This document shows, piece after piece, positions 28,701-37,750 of a stretch of 64,000 bases of DNA. This stretch comes from an uncultured Oxalicibacterium sp. (lineage in GTDB: Bacteria > Pseudomonadota > Gammaproteobacteria > Burkholderiales > Burkholderiaceae_D), in NCBI RefSeq assembly GCF_913776015.1, contig NZ_CAJYMD010000053.1, positions 55,602-119,601 on the forward strand. Reading direction: 5' to 3'. The stretch's first letter is position 1. Each line of letters starts with the position of its first letter. The notes beneath the pieces are model-generated. The model made no database searches and had not been told where the DNA came from. It saw only the letters and a list, made by a program, of their open reading frames with translations. The position numbers and the translations under genes are program-made.

Positions 28701-30617
28701 ATGACTGAATTCAAAGATACCGAGCGTGAGCTAAGGCGATTTCGACTTCGCCTGACGGTGGCAGGCACGCTAGTATTTCTCCTGTTCTGCGTGCTGACGG
28801 CACGCTTTTTCTGGTTGCAGGTGGTGCGTCACGACGCGTATGTGGCGCAGGCGGAAGACAACCGTATTTCCGTCATCCCCATCGTTCCCAATCGCGGCCT
28901 GATTACCGATCGTAACGGCGTCGTGCTGGCACGCAACTTCTCTGCCTACACGCTGGAAATTACGCCATCGAAGATTCAGGGCAAGCTCGATGACGTGATC
29001 GAGGAATTGGGTCAGATCATTGAAATTCAGCCGCGCGATTTGCGGCGCTTCCGCAAGTTGCGCGAAGAGTCGCGCAACCTCGCCAGCTCGCCGATTCGCG
29101 TGCGTCTCACCGATGAAGAGGTCGCACGTTTCAGCGCGCAGCGTTATCGCTTCCCCGGTGTGGAAGTGCAGGCGCGGCTATTCCGCCAATATCCATTGGG
29201 CGCGACGGCCTCGCACGTGATCGGTTACATCGGTCGCATCAATCAGCGTGATGCCGACCGCATCGAGGAAAACGGCGAGACTGCCAATTACCGTGGCAGC
29301 GAGCATATCGGCAAGGAAGGTGTCGAGCGCAGCTACGAGCAGTATCTGCATGGCAAGACCGGCTATCAGGAGGTCGAGGTGTCGGCAGGTGGGCGCCCGA
29401 TTCGTACCTTGTCGCGCACGCCGGCGACGGCTGGTTCCAATCTGATTCTCTCGATTGATATCGAATTGCAGAAAGTGGTCGAGCAGGCATTCGGCAATCG
29501 TCGCGGGGCATTGATTGCGATCGAACCCGAGACGGGCGACATCCTCGCCTATGTGTCGATGCCGACCTTTGATCCCAATCTGTTTGTCGAAGGTATCGAT
29601 CAGCAGAGCTGGGATGCGCTGAACAATTCACCCGATCATCCCTTGTTGAACCGACCACTGTCAGGAGCGTATCCACCGGGCTCGACCTACAAGCCGTTCA
29701 TGGCTCTGGCTGCGCTGGAAACGGGCAAACGCAAGCCGTCGGACAGCATCTCTGATCCGGGTTACTTCTGGTTCGGCAATCATCGTTTCCGCGACGACAA
29801 GGTAGGCGGCCACGGCATTGTCGACATGTACAAGTCCATCGTGGAATCCTGTAATACCTATTACTACACGCTGGCCAATGACCTCGGCGTGGATACCATT
29901 CACGACTTCATGAAACCGTTCGGCTTCGGCCAGAAAACCGGCATCGATCTCGATTTCGAACGCAGCGGCGTATTGCCTTCGACCGCGTGGAAGCGCGAAG
30001 CCTATCGTCGCCCCGAACAGAAGCGCTGGTATGCCGGTGAGACGATCTCGATCGGTATTGGCCAGGGCTACAACGCCTTTACGCCGCTGCAACTGGCGAA
30101 TGCGATTGCCATTCTTTCCAACAATGGTGTCGCAATGAAGCCGCATCTGGTCAAGATGATCGAGGATGGCATGAGCGGTCAGCGCACCCTGACCGTTCAC
30201 AAGGAAAGCTATCGCATTCCGCTCAAGCAGGAAAACATCGACTTCGTGAAAAATGCGATGGCCGGTGTGGTCAAGACAGGTACCGGATCGCGCGTCTTCC
30301 AGAATGCGGGTTACGACTCTGCTGGCAAGACCGGCACCGCACAAGCGATTACGATCAGTCAGAACGAAAAATATGATGCGGCAAAACTGAAAGAGCGGCA
30401 GCGCGATCACTCGTTGTACACGGCTTTTGCGCCTGTCAACAAACCGAAGATCGCACTTGCGGTGATTGTCGAAAACGGTGGTTGGGGTGCCGCTGCTGCC
30501 GCACCCATTGCCAAGGCAGCGCTGGATTATTATTTGCTGGGCAAGCGTCCGCAGGACAAGAACGGCAATCCGACGAGCGCGCCTGTCATGCCGGTCGAAG
30601 ACGGGATGACGGATTAA
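28701..30617 (+). CDS. mrdA: Penicillin-binding protein 2 (elongation-specific transpeptidase)
   Basis: A 638-residue class B PBP. One N-terminal membrane helix (residues about 17-37) is followed by the pedestal domain with NRGLITDRNGVVLARN and the transpeptidase domain. Active-site motifs are STYK with Ser328 in YPPGSTYKPF, SCN in VESCNTYYYT, and KTGTAQ near 543. It crosslinks new lateral-wall peptidoglycan made by RodA, encoded directly downstream with a 3-base gap. Confidence 0.97.
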   Translation: MTEFKDTERELRRFRLRLTVAGTLVFLLFCVLTARFFWLQVVRHDAYVAQAEDNRISVIPIVPNRGLITDRNGVVLARNFSAYTLEITPSKIQGKLDDVIEELGQIIEIQPRDLRRFRKLREESRNLASSPIRVRLTDEEVARFSAQRYRFPGVEVQARLFRQYPLGATASHVIGYIGRINQRDADRIEENGETANYRGSEHIGKEGVERSYEQYLHGKTGYQEVEVSAGGRPIRTLSRTPATAGSNLILSIDIELQKVVEQAFGNRRGALIAIEPETGDILAYVSMPTFDPNLFVEGIDQQSWDALNNSPDHPLLNRPLSGAYPPGSTYKPFMALAALETGKRKPSDSISDPGYFWFGNHRFRDDKVGGHGIVDMYKSIVESCNTYYYTLANDLGVDTIHDFMKPFGFGQKTGIDLDFERSGVLPSTAWKREAYRRPEQKRWYAGETISIGIGQGYNAFTPLQLANAIAILSNNGVAMKPHLVKMIEDGMSGQRTLTVHKESYRIPLKQENIDFVKNAMAGVVKTGTGSRVFQNAGYDSAGKTGTAQAITISQNEKYDAAKLKERQRDHSLYTAFAPVNKPKIALAVIVENGGWGAAAAAPIAKAALDYYLLGKRPQDKNGNPTSAPVMPVEDGMTD

Positions 30618-30620
30618 TCC

Positions 30621-31724
30621 ATGGAAAAGCGTTCGCCCCTGCAAATTATCAAGCCGTATGTGGCCGTGTTCGATGGCCCGCTGATGGTGATCGTCGGACT
30701 TATTCTGTTGACAAGTAGCGTGACGCTCTATTCGGCCGGGATCGATTTTCCCGGTCGTATCGAAGATCATCTGCGCAACATCCTGATTTCGCTGTTGATG
30801 ATGTGGATCACCGCACTGGTTCCACCGCAGAAACTCATGCGGCTTGCTGTGCCGCTGTATGTGCTCGGTATCGTGCTGCTGGTCGCGGTAGCGGCGTTCG
30901 GCCTGATTCGTAATGGTGCGCGGCGCTGGGTCGATATCGGTGTCGTGATTCAACCATCCGAAATCATGAAGATCGCCATGCCGCTGATGCTGGCGTGGTT
31001 CTTTCAGAAGCGTGAAGGTTTGACGCGTTGGCGCGAATTCGTGATTGCCGGTCTGCTTCTGCTCGTGCCGGTGGCGCTGATCATGCGGCAACCGGATCTG
31101 GGAACGGCATTGCTGGTGCTGGCGGCAGGTTTCTATGTGATTTTCTTTGCGGGCCTGTCGTGGAAAATCATGGTGGCAGGACTGATCACCGTACTGGCGA
31201 GCTTGCCGATTGCGTGGAACATGCTGCATGACTATCAGCGCGGGCGCGTGATGACACTCATCGATCCGACCACCGATCCGCTCGGCAAGGGCTTTCATAT
31301 CATCCAGTCCACGATTGCGATCGGTTCCGGTGGGTTGACCGGCAAGGGCTGGCTGCATGGCACGCAGGCGCATCTGGAATTCATTCCCGAACGCACGACG
31401 GATTTCATCTTTGCCGTCTATTCCGAAGAATTCGGCCTCATCGGCAATCTGGTCTTGCTGGCGCTCTATCTGCTGCTCATCATTCGCGGCATGATGATCG
31501 CTGCCGGCGCGGCGACCCTGTTCAGCCGCTTGCTGGCTGGCGCATTGACGATGATGTTCTTCACCTATGCCTTCGTGAACATGGGCATGGTCAGTGGTAT
31601 TCTTCCGGTCGTTGGCGTGCCGCTGCCGTTCTTCAGTTATGGCGGCACTGCTTTTGTCACACTGGGGCTTGGCGTTGGCATGCTGATGAGTATTCAGCGG
31701 CATCGCAAGCTGATACAGAGTTGA
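30621..31724 (+). CDS. rodA: Peptidoglycan glycosyltransferase RodA (SEDS family)
   Basis: A 367-residue membrane protein with about ten helices. SEDS signatures are present: RRWVDIGVVIQPSEIMKIAMP in part, MRQPDLGTALLVLAAGF, and at the C-terminus GVPLPFFSYGGTAFVTLG. It polymerises lipid II into glycan strands with PBP2. It begins three bases after mrdA, which indicates tight coupling of the two partners. Confidence 0.96.
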   Translation: MEKRSPLQIIKPYVAVFDGPLMVIVGLILLTSSVTLYSAGIDFPGRIEDHLRNILISLLMMWITALVPPQKLMRLAVPLYVLGIVLLVAVAAFGLIRNGARRWVDIGVVIQPSEIMKIAMPLMLAWFFQKREGLTRWREFVIAGLLLLVPVALIMRQPDLGTALLVLAAGFYVIFFAGLSWKIMVAGLITVLASLPIAWNMLHDYQRGRVMTLIDPTTDPLGKGFHIIQSTIAIGSGGLTGKGWLHGTQAHLEFIPERTTDFIFAVYSEEFGLIGNLVLLALYLLLIIRGMMIAAGAATLFSRLLAGALTMMFFTYAFVNMGMVSGILPVVGVPLPFFSYGGTAFVTLGLGVGMLMSIQRHRKLIQS

Positions 31725-31730
31725 TGCATC

Positions 31731-31755
31731 GGGCGGCCTTGCCGCCCTTCCTTTG
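31731..31755 (+). terminator. Weak terminator-like hairpin after rodA
   Basis: GGGCGG and CCGCCC form a six-pair stem with a five-base loop, followed by a broken T-rich stretch (TTCCTTTG). It may only partly separate rodA from rlpA. Confidence 0.4.
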
Positions 31756-31828
31756 ACGATTGCGTGCCGGCAAGCATTTGCCGGCGCGTGCGATGTTGTC
31801 CACGCAGCATCGATCAACAGGAGTCGCA

Positions 31829-32890
31829 ATGGTTTCACGCATTTTTCACCGCCTCATTCTGGTCGGTGCCACTGTCGGTCTGATGGTGCTGGCCGGTTGC
31901 ACTACGACACCGGTTTCGCAACCGGCACCGAAGTCGGCAAGCAAGACACCTTCCGGTTATCCGGTGTTGCCTCCCGCAGGTTCAGGCCGTGGCGGTTACT
32001 ACATGGATGACGGCCCCGGTGACAATATTCCCGAAGGTTTGCTGGATGTCCCCGATGCCGAACCGCGCATCGAACCGTATGCCAAACGCGGTAATAATCC
32101 CTATGTCGTATTCGGCAAGCGCTATGTGCCGATGACGGACGAACGTCCGTACAAGGTGCGCGGCCGCGGTAGTTGGTACGGCAAGAAATTCCACGGCCAG
32201 AAAACGTCGTCCGGCGAGCTGTACGACATGTACAAGATGAGTGCCGCACACCCGACGCTGCCTATTCCCTCCTATGCACGCGTGACCAACCTGAGCAACG
32301 GCAAGCAAGTGATCGTGCGCGTCAACGATCGCGGACCGTTCCGTTCCGAACGCGTGATCGATTTATCTTATACGGCCGCGCTGAAACTCGGCTACATCGG
32401 CCATGGCAGTACGGAGCTGGAAGTCGAGCGCCTGTTGCCGGCAGACATCGAGCAGATTCTGGCGAGCAAAAACAATCGCACCAATACAGCAGCTCGCGTC
32501 GAAGACAATACGATGCTGATGCCGAATGTGCAGACCGCACCGCTTGCGCCGGTTGCGGCGGCGTCGCCAACTGCCTCTTCAGTGCCGGTTAGTACATCAA
32601 CAGATTCTGTTGTCGCTGCCCAGACTGTCATGGGACAGCCGGCACCGCCACAACTAGCCAGTGGCTATTACCTGCAGTTCGGTGCCTATTCGCAGGCCGC
32701 CAATGCCGAAGCCGCGCGCATGCGACTGACGCAGAGCACAGGCACGCTGTTGGCATCGTTGCGCGTGGAATCGGTCAACAATCTCTATCGCATTTACAGC
32801 GGCCCGTTTGCCACACGCGACGATGCGGTATCGATCGCGCATCGTGTAGAGCAGGAAGCCGGCGTCAAACCGTTCATCGTGCAACGCTGA
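31829..32890 (+). CDS. rlpA: RlpA septal-ring lytic transglycosylase lipoprotein with SPOR domain
   Basis: A 353-residue lipoprotein. The signal ends in the lipobox VLAGC with Cys24. The double-psi beta-barrel domain follows, with RGRGSWYGKKFHGQKTSSGE and VRVNDRGPF carrying the catalytic Asp region, and the C-terminal SPOR domain begins near SGYYLQFGAYSQAANAEAAR. The SPOR domain targets denuded glycan at the division site; RlpA of Pseudomonas cuts such glycan. CAGGAG lies before ATG 31829, which fixes the start against an upstream GTG at 31760. It follows rodA, as is common. Confidence 0.93.
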   Translation: MVSRIFHRLILVGATVGLMVLAGCTTTPVSQPAPKSASKTPSGYPVLPPAGSGRGGYYMDDGPGDNIPEGLLDVPDAEPRIEPYAKRGNNPYVVFGKRYVPMTDERPYKVRGRGSWYGKKFHGQKTSSGELYDMYKMSAAHPTLPIPSYARVTNLSNGKQVIVRVNDRGPFRSERVIDLSYTAALKLGYIGHGSTELEVERLLPADIEQILASKNNRTNTAARVEDNTMLMPNVQTAPLAPVAAASPTASSVPVSTSTDSVVAAQTVMGQPAPPQLASGYYLQFGAYSQAANAEAARMRLTQSTGTLLASLRVESVNNLYRIYSGPFATRDDAVSIAHRVEQEAGVKPFIVQR

Positions 32891-33047
32891 CGAGTTGCGT
32901 TTGATCGCTCAGGCCGCACAGTATCTGAGCGTATGCGCAAGGTGCCCGGAGTAATGCGTTGCCGGTTTCGCTTCGTGAAGATAATCGACGTATTGCAGTT
33001 GTGCGGCAACAATAACTCAAGGGTTTGCCTGACGATGCGGAGATAGT

Positions 33048-33968
33048 TCAGGCGAGGCGATTGTCACCTGCGCTGGCAGCCTTGAGTTCGAGTGCGCGGT
33101 CGTACAGTGCATTCTTCTTTTGTCCTGTCAGGCGCGCGGCCAGTGTGGCAGCCTGCTTGACCGGACACTCTTCCAGCAGGATGGCGAGGATGCGATCGGT
33201 TTGTGCATCGCGTGCGTCGCGCTCTTCCGGGGCTCCTTCCAGCAGGACCACGAATTCCCCTTTTTGCCGATTGCTATCCGCTTCCAGCCATGCTTGTGCA
33301 TCCTGCAGCGGGCAGCGATGGATTTCCTCGAACAGCTTGGACAGTTCACGCGCCAACACGATTTCGCGTTGTGGCTCGAACACCGATGTCAGGGCGGTGA
33401 CCATATCGATAATGCGATGCGGTGCCTCGTAAAACACCAGCGTGGAAGGTAGAGAAAGCAGCGTTTGCAATACGGTTTCGCGCTGGCCGGCTTTTGCCGG
33501 CAGGAACCCTACGAACTGAAAACGGTCATTGATCAAGCCACTGGCAGAAAGCGCGGCAATCGCCGCAGAAGGACCGGCGAGCGGCACTACCGGCAAACCG
33601 GCAGCCTGCACCATGTTGACGATGCGCGCGCCGGGATCGGAAACCGCAGGCGTGCCGGCATCGGATACCAGTGCGATGCGTTCGCCGGCTTGCAGGCGGG
33701 CGATGAGCTTGTCGGCGGATTCGCGCTCGTTGTGCTGGTGGGCAGCAATCAGTGGCTTGTTCAGGCCATAGCGGGCCAGCAGGTTGCGTGTATTGCGCGT
33801 GTCTTCGCAGGCGATGGCATCGGCCAGACCGAGCACATGCAGGCTGCGCAGGGTGATATCGCCGACGTTACCGATCGGCGTGGCCACCACATATAATGTG
33901 CCGGAAAGAAAAGTCTGGCGGGCGACCTCGTGCATAATCGCAGAGACATCGGTTACGGATTCAGTCAT
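33048..33968 (-). CDS. rsmI: 16S rRNA (cytidine-1402-2'-O)-methyltransferase
   Basis: About 306 residues. The tetrapyrrole-methylase-fold signatures GTLYVVATPIGNVGDITLR, CEDTRNTRNLL, ALVSDAGTPAVSDPG and VPLAGPSA are complete. It methylates C1402 of 16S rRNA together with RsmH. I chose ATG 33968; another ATG at 33992 is in frame but would overlap the start of the divergent lpoA-like gene at 33981. The two genes leave almost no room for separate promoters, so both must start inside each other's leader. Confidence 0.94.
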   Translation of the reverse strand: MTESVTDVSAIMHEVARQTFLSGTLYVVATPIGNVGDITLRSLHVLGLADAIACEDTRNTRNLLARYGLNKPLIAAHQHNERESADKLIARLQAGERIALVSDAGTPAVSDPGARIVNMVQAAGLPVVPLAGPSAAIAALSASGLINDRFQFVGFLPAKAGQRETVLQTLLSLPSTLVFYEAPHRIIDMVTALTSVFEPQREIVLARELSKLFEEIHRCPLQDAQAWLEADSNRQKGEFVVLLEGAPEERDARDAQTDRILAILLEECPVKQAATLAARLTGQKKNALYDRALELKAASAGDNRLA

Positions 33969-33980
33969 GGGAGGACTCGG

Positions 33981-35246
33981 ATGTTGAGACATTGGGCGCG
34001 AAGCATTGTACTGGCAGCAGGATTGATCGGCGGATTGGGCGCGCCCGCATGGGCAGGCGCTGGTGCCGCCGATATTGTCGCGCACAGTGTAACCGAGTCA
34101 TCCGCTTCGGCACGTCCGTTTGACGGCATGCAGCTTGCCCAGACCGATCTGGTGCTGGAAGGTCTGGCCGATGAGTTTGTCGGTGGTGCGATCGCCGAAC
34201 CTGTTGAAGCACCGGCAGTAATGCCGATTCTGCCGCCGACCCGTGTCGCCTTGCTGTTGCCGACGCGGTCCGAAGGTCTGGCGCAAGTTGCCGATGCCGT
34301 GCGTGCAGGTTTCATGGCGGCTTGGCAGCATGAACGCGCCAATATCGTGGTCAATCTCGTTGAGACCGGCGATGCACCACAGGATGTACTTGCCAGCTAT
34401 CAGGCAGCCGCCGCTGCCAACGATCTCGTCGTAGGACCGCTCACGCGCAGTGGCGTCACCGCGATTCTGCAGAACCGGGCCGTCGTCAAGCCGACCATCG
34501 CGCTGGCGCAACCCGAAACCAACGACGCGCCTTCTGCCAATTTGCTGGCAATGGGCTTGTCGGTAGAGGATGAGGCACGTCAGGTCGCACACGAGGTCGG
34601 CAGTGGCAAGGGGGCGATGAAAGCTTTCGCCATTTCGACGGGCGTCTCGTGGCAGCGTCGTGCGGCTTCTGCCTTTGTCTCGGCATGGCGCGGCATGGGT
34701 TTGCAGGCCGAAGCCATCGAATTGCCGATGACCAGCGGCTTCATCAATGCAAACGGTTTGCTGGAGCTGCGTAACCGTATTCAGGCGGCACGCCCTGCCT
34801 TGCTATTCGTGGCGCTCGATGCGGCGCAAACCGTGCAATTGCGCCTCGGCATCGGCGGCGAAGTGTCGACGTATGGTACGTCGCAAATGAATCCGTACTC
34901 GCTGGCCGACTGGCCCACGGCGACGCGTCTGCTCGATCTGGAAGGCGTGCGTCTGCTCGACATGCCGTGGCAATTGCAGGCCGATCATGCGGCAGTGATG
35001 ACGTATCCCAAGTTGCCGCAGGTGGCCGATCAACGTCGCAGTCCTGATGTCGAGCGGCTGTATGCGCTGGGTATTGATGCCTATCGCGTCGCACACAATA
35101 TCGCGCTCAAGCAAAGCGACTTCCGTCTCGATGGTGTGACCGGACAGTTGATGATTCATTTCGATGGTCGTTCCTCGCGCTTCGAGCGCGTCCTGCAACC
35201 GGCCATCTACCGCGAAGGCATGGTGCAGCCGTTGCAGGCCCCTTGA
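33981..35246 (+). CDS. LppC/LpoA-like penicillin-binding protein activator, short and without lipobox
   Basis: A 421-residue protein with a signal peptide (AGLIGGLGAPAWAG) and a LppC domain of periplasmic-binding-protein fold, seen in RVALLLPTRSEGLAQVADAVRAG in part, NDLVVGPLTRSGVTAIL and LYALGIDAYRVAHNI. In E. coli LpoA is an outer-membrane lipoprotein of about 680 residues that activates PBP1A. This version lacks the N-terminal TPR half and I see no cysteine, so it cannot be a lipoprotein and is probably soluble in the periplasm. GGGAGGA before ATG 33981 sets the start. It precedes yraN, diaA and dolP exactly as lpoA does in E. coli. Confidence 0.85.
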   Translation: MLRHWARSIVLAAGLIGGLGAPAWAGAGAADIVAHSVTESSASARPFDGMQLAQTDLVLEGLADEFVGGAIAEPVEAPAVMPILPPTRVALLLPTRSEGLAQVADAVRAGFMAAWQHERANIVVNLVETGDAPQDVLASYQAAAAANDLVVGPLTRSGVTAILQNRAVVKPTIALAQPETNDAPSANLLAMGLSVEDEARQVAHEVGSGKGAMKAFAISTGVSWQRRAASAFVSAWRGMGLQAEAIELPMTSGFINANGLLELRNRIQAARPALLFVALDAAQTVQLRLGIGGEVSTYGTSQMNPYSLADWPTATRLLDLEGVRLLDMPWQLQADHAAVMTYPKLPQVADQRRSPDVERLYALGIDAYRVAHNIALKQSDFRLDGVTGQLMIHFDGRSSRFERVLQPAIYREGMVQPLQAP

Positions 35247-35268
35247 TCGCAACGCGGCGCATCGACTC

Positions 35269-35634
35269 ATGGCTTTGTTCTCGCGGTCGCGCACCAGCCG
35301 ACAAGTGACCGGCAGTGCGGCCGAATATGTCGCGCTGCTGCACTTGCAGAAAAATGGCTTGCAACTGATCGAGCGCAATTTTCTGTGTCGCGGGGGCGAG
35401 ATCGATCTGATCATGCAGGACGGCGCTACGCTGGTATTTGTCGAAGTACGCAAACGCAGCAGTCGGCAGTTTGGCGGCGCGGCTGCAAGCGTTACGCCCG
35501 CCAAGCAGCGACGGCTTATCTGCGCGGCGCAGCAATTCCTGCAACGTTATCGACAACCACCGGCTTGCCGTTTCGATGTCATCGCCATCGATGGCGATGA
35601 GCTGGAATGGCTGCGAAATGTGATGGAAGTGTGA
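35269..35634 (+). CDS. yraN: UPF0102 protein YraN (endonuclease-like fold)
   Basis: A 121-residue protein with the UPF0102 core: [32 protein letters not shown] and [11 protein letters not shown]. The E-x-D-x-V-E pattern is that of Holliday-junction-resolvase-type nucleases; a biological substrate has not been shown. ATG 35269 ([12 protein letters not shown]) is preferred over an upstream frame overlapping the lpoA-like gene. It belongs to the lpoA-yraN-diaA-dolP cluster. Confidence 0.9.
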   Translation: MALFSRSRTSRQVTGSAAEYVALLHLQKNGLQLIERNFLCRGGEIDLIMQDGATLVFVEVRKRSSRQFGGAAASVTPAKQRRLICAAQQFLQRYRQPPACRFDVIAIDGDELEWLRNVMEV

Positions 35635-35689
35635 AGACAACTGGCGAGAGCATTCGCAATCCCGATGCCTGCTCTATAATCGCCGCATC

Positions 35690-36286
35690 ATGAATACTCA
35701 ACGCATTCTTGGCCACTTTCACGAAAGTGCCGAGCTCAAGATTCAAGCGGCTTCGCAGCTGGCTCATCCCATCATGCAAGCGGTGGAACTAATGTTTGCC
35801 GCTCTGTCTAACGGAAACAAGATTCTGGCTTGCGGGAATGGTGGTTCTGCCGCCGATTGCCAACACTTTGCAGCGCAACTGGTCGGCCGTTTCGAACGTG
35901 AACGTTTGCCGCTGCCAGTCATGGCGTTGACGACCGATACATCGATCCTGACCGCGATCGGTAATGACTACAGCTATCAGGAAATCTTCAGCAAACAGGT
36001 GCAGGCATTCGGCCAGTATGGCGATGTGCTGCTTGCCGTCTCGACTTCCGGTAACTCGTCCAACGTCGTGGCTGCGATTGATGCCGCCCTTGAGCGCGAT
36101 ATGCGTGTGGTGGCGTTGACCGGCAAGGGGGGCGGCGCGATCGGCAAGTTGCTGACGGATGCCGATGTGCATATCAGCGTGCCGCATGAGCGTACTGCCC
36201 GCATCAAGGAAGTCCATTTGTTAACGTTGCATTGTTTGTGCGATGGCATTGACGTCGCACTTTTTGGAGGGGATGAAAATGATTGA
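35690..36286 (+). CDS. diaA: SIS-domain protein, DiaA/phosphoheptose isomerase-like
   Basis: A 198-residue SIS protein with [32 protein letters not shown], and [18 protein letters not shown]. Sequence alone does not tell DiaA, which binds DnaA and times replication, from GmhA, which makes heptose for lipopolysaccharide. The position between yraN and dolP, as in E. coli, favours DiaA. dolP starts inside the last codons, an 8-base overlap. Confidence 0.88.
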   Translation: MNTQRILGHFHESAELKIQAASQLAHPIMQAVELMFAALSNGNKILACGNGGSAADCQHFAAQLVGRFERERLPLPVMALTTDTSILTAIGNDYSYQEIFSKQVQAFGQYGDVLLAVSTSGNSSNVVAAIDAALERDMRVVALTGKGGGAIGKLLTDADVHISVPHERTARIKEVHLLTLHCLCDGIDVALFGGDEND

Positions 36287-36959
36287 TCTGAATCGCTGCC
36301 TGGTGGCCATGCGTCGTCCGGTTGCCTTGGCATTGTTGTGCGGTGCTGCCGCGCTGACGTTGCAGGGTTGTGCTGGCGTGGTAATCGGTGGTGCGGCCGT
36401 GGTTGGCTCGCTGGCTGCGACCGATAGACGTACGATCGGTACGCAAGCTGATGACAAGGCGATTGCCTTCAAGGGCGATCAGCGTATCTACAGCGTGATC
36501 GCGCCAAGCGACAACGTGAAAATCACCAGCTTCAACCGTCGTGTACTGCTGACCGGTGAAGTGCGTGACGAGAATTCGCGCATGGCGGCAGAGCGTGAAA
36601 TGCGGGCGGTCGAAGGTGTGCGTGAAGTCATCAATGAATTGGCCGTGTCCGGTACTGCAGGCTTCGGTTCGCGTTCCAACGACACGCTGATCACCGGCAA
36701 GGTGAAGGCATCGCTGCTGGATGAAAAAGGCTTGTACATCAACGCCATCAAAGTGGTGACGGAACGTGGCGTCGTCTACATGATGGGCCGTGTCACACAA
36801 CGTGAAGCCGATCTGGCGACACAGATTGCGCGTGGTGTTGGTGGCGTACAGAAAGTCGTGCGTGTATTCGAATACATCAGCGATGAAGAGTACAACTCGC
36901 TGTCCAATACACCGGATACACAAAAGAAGGCTGATCGCGATTCGCAACTCGATCATTGA
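36279..36959 (+). CDS. dolP: Division/outer-membrane-stress lipoprotein DolP (YraP), two BON domains
   Basis: A 226-residue outer-membrane lipoprotein. The signal ends LTLQGC with Cys31. Two BON domains follow, with [20 protein letters not shown] in the first and [20 protein letters not shown] in the second, and a charged tail. DolP keeps the outer membrane intact and goes to division sites. GGAGGGG precedes two ATGs (36273 and 36279); the second has the better spacing. Translation is coupled to diaA by overlap. A terminator follows at 37034. Confidence 0.9.
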   Translation: MIDLNRCLVAMRRPVALALLCGAAALTLQGCAGVVIGGAAVVGSLAATDRRTIGTQADDKAIAFKGDQRIYSVIAPSDNVKITSFNRRVLLTGEVRDENSRMAAEREMRAVEGVREVINELAVSGTAGFGSRSNDTLITGKVKASLLDEKGLYINAIKVVTERGVVYMMGRVTQREADLATQIARGVGGVQKVVRVFEYISDEEYNSLSNTPDTQKKADRDSQLDH

Positions 36960-37033
36960 TAATTGATGCTGCGCGCCTGCCCCTGATCTGAACGCAGGAT
37001 CACGGATTCACGGGTGGTGTGGATGGTATAGTC

Positions 37034-37065
37034 AAAGCCGCATGGTGGTTGCCATGCGGCTTTTT
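37034..37065 (+). terminator. Intrinsic terminator after dolP, directly before lemA
   Basis: AAAGCCGCATGG and CCATGCGGCTTT form a 12-pair stem followed by T5. It ends the dolP transcript only 16 bases before the lemA start, so lemA transcription must read through it or begin between or within it. Confidence 0.85.
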
Positions 37066-37080
37066 CATTATGGAGACTCT

Positions 37081-37671
37081 ATGACTGCGATGCTCGTCAT
37101 TCTGGCCATTGTTGCGTTGTTGCTGTTCTGGGCGATCGGCGTGTACAACCGTATCGTCGCCTTGCGCAATCATTTCAGGAATGCCTTTGCGCAGATCGAT
37201 GTGCAGCTCAAGCGCCGTTATGATCTGATTCCCAATCTGGTGGAAACCGCCAAGGCTTACATGGCACACGAGCGCGAGACGCTGGAAGCCGTGATCGCGG
37301 CACGCAATCAGGCAGCGACCGCAACCGGCAAGGCAGCCGCCGACCCGACCGATGCGCTGGCAGTGCGCCAGATGGCTACCGCCGAAGGCGCGCTCGGTCA
37401 TACGCTGGGCCGCCTGTTTGCCTTGTCGGAAGCGTATCCGGAGCTGAAGGCCAATCAGAATATGATGCAACTGAGCGAAGAGCTGACCAGCACCGAAAAT
37501 CGCGTTGCCTTTTCGCGCCAGGGTTATAACGACAGCGTTATGAGTTACAACACGGCGATTGAGCAGTTCCCCGGTTCACTGATCGCCGGCAGCTTTGGCT
37601 TCCGCCCGGCGGAACTGTTGCAGGTCACGGATTCGCCCGAGGAGCGCCAGGCAGTCAAGGTGCGTTTCTGA
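37081..37671 (+). CDS. lemA: LemA family protein
   Basis: A 196-residue protein with one N-terminal membrane helix (MLVILAIVALLLFWAIG) and the LemA helical bundle: YNRIVALRNHFRNAFAQIDV, LKRRYDLIPNLVETAKAYM and ENRVAFSRQGYNDSV. The family occurs with M48 peptidases and TPM-domain proteins; its molecular role is unknown. TGGAG before ATG 37081 sets the start. It is followed by the M48 peptidase gene after 79 bases. Confidence 0.92.
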   Translation: MTAMLVILAIVALLLFWAIGVYNRIVALRNHFRNAFAQIDVQLKRRYDLIPNLVETAKAYMAHERETLEAVIAARNQAATATGKAAADPTDALAVRQMATAEGALGHTLGRLFALSEAYPELKANQNMMQLSEELTSTENRVAFSRQGYNDSVMSYNTAIEQFPGSLIAGSFGFRPAELLQVTDSPEERQAVKVRF

Positions 37672-37750
37672 GCGCCTCGTCTTGCCGGTGTCGTAACGTG
37701 ATGTCACATGCCTTGTCCTTGCATGCACGCTGCATGCATCTCGCTGACGC

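Noticed and set aside
29661..31838. 725-codon open frame on the minus strand
   Set aside because: It is antisense to mrdA and rodA, whose motifs are complete on the plus strand; His/Gln/Arg-rich composition is typical of a shadow frame in GC-rich DNA.
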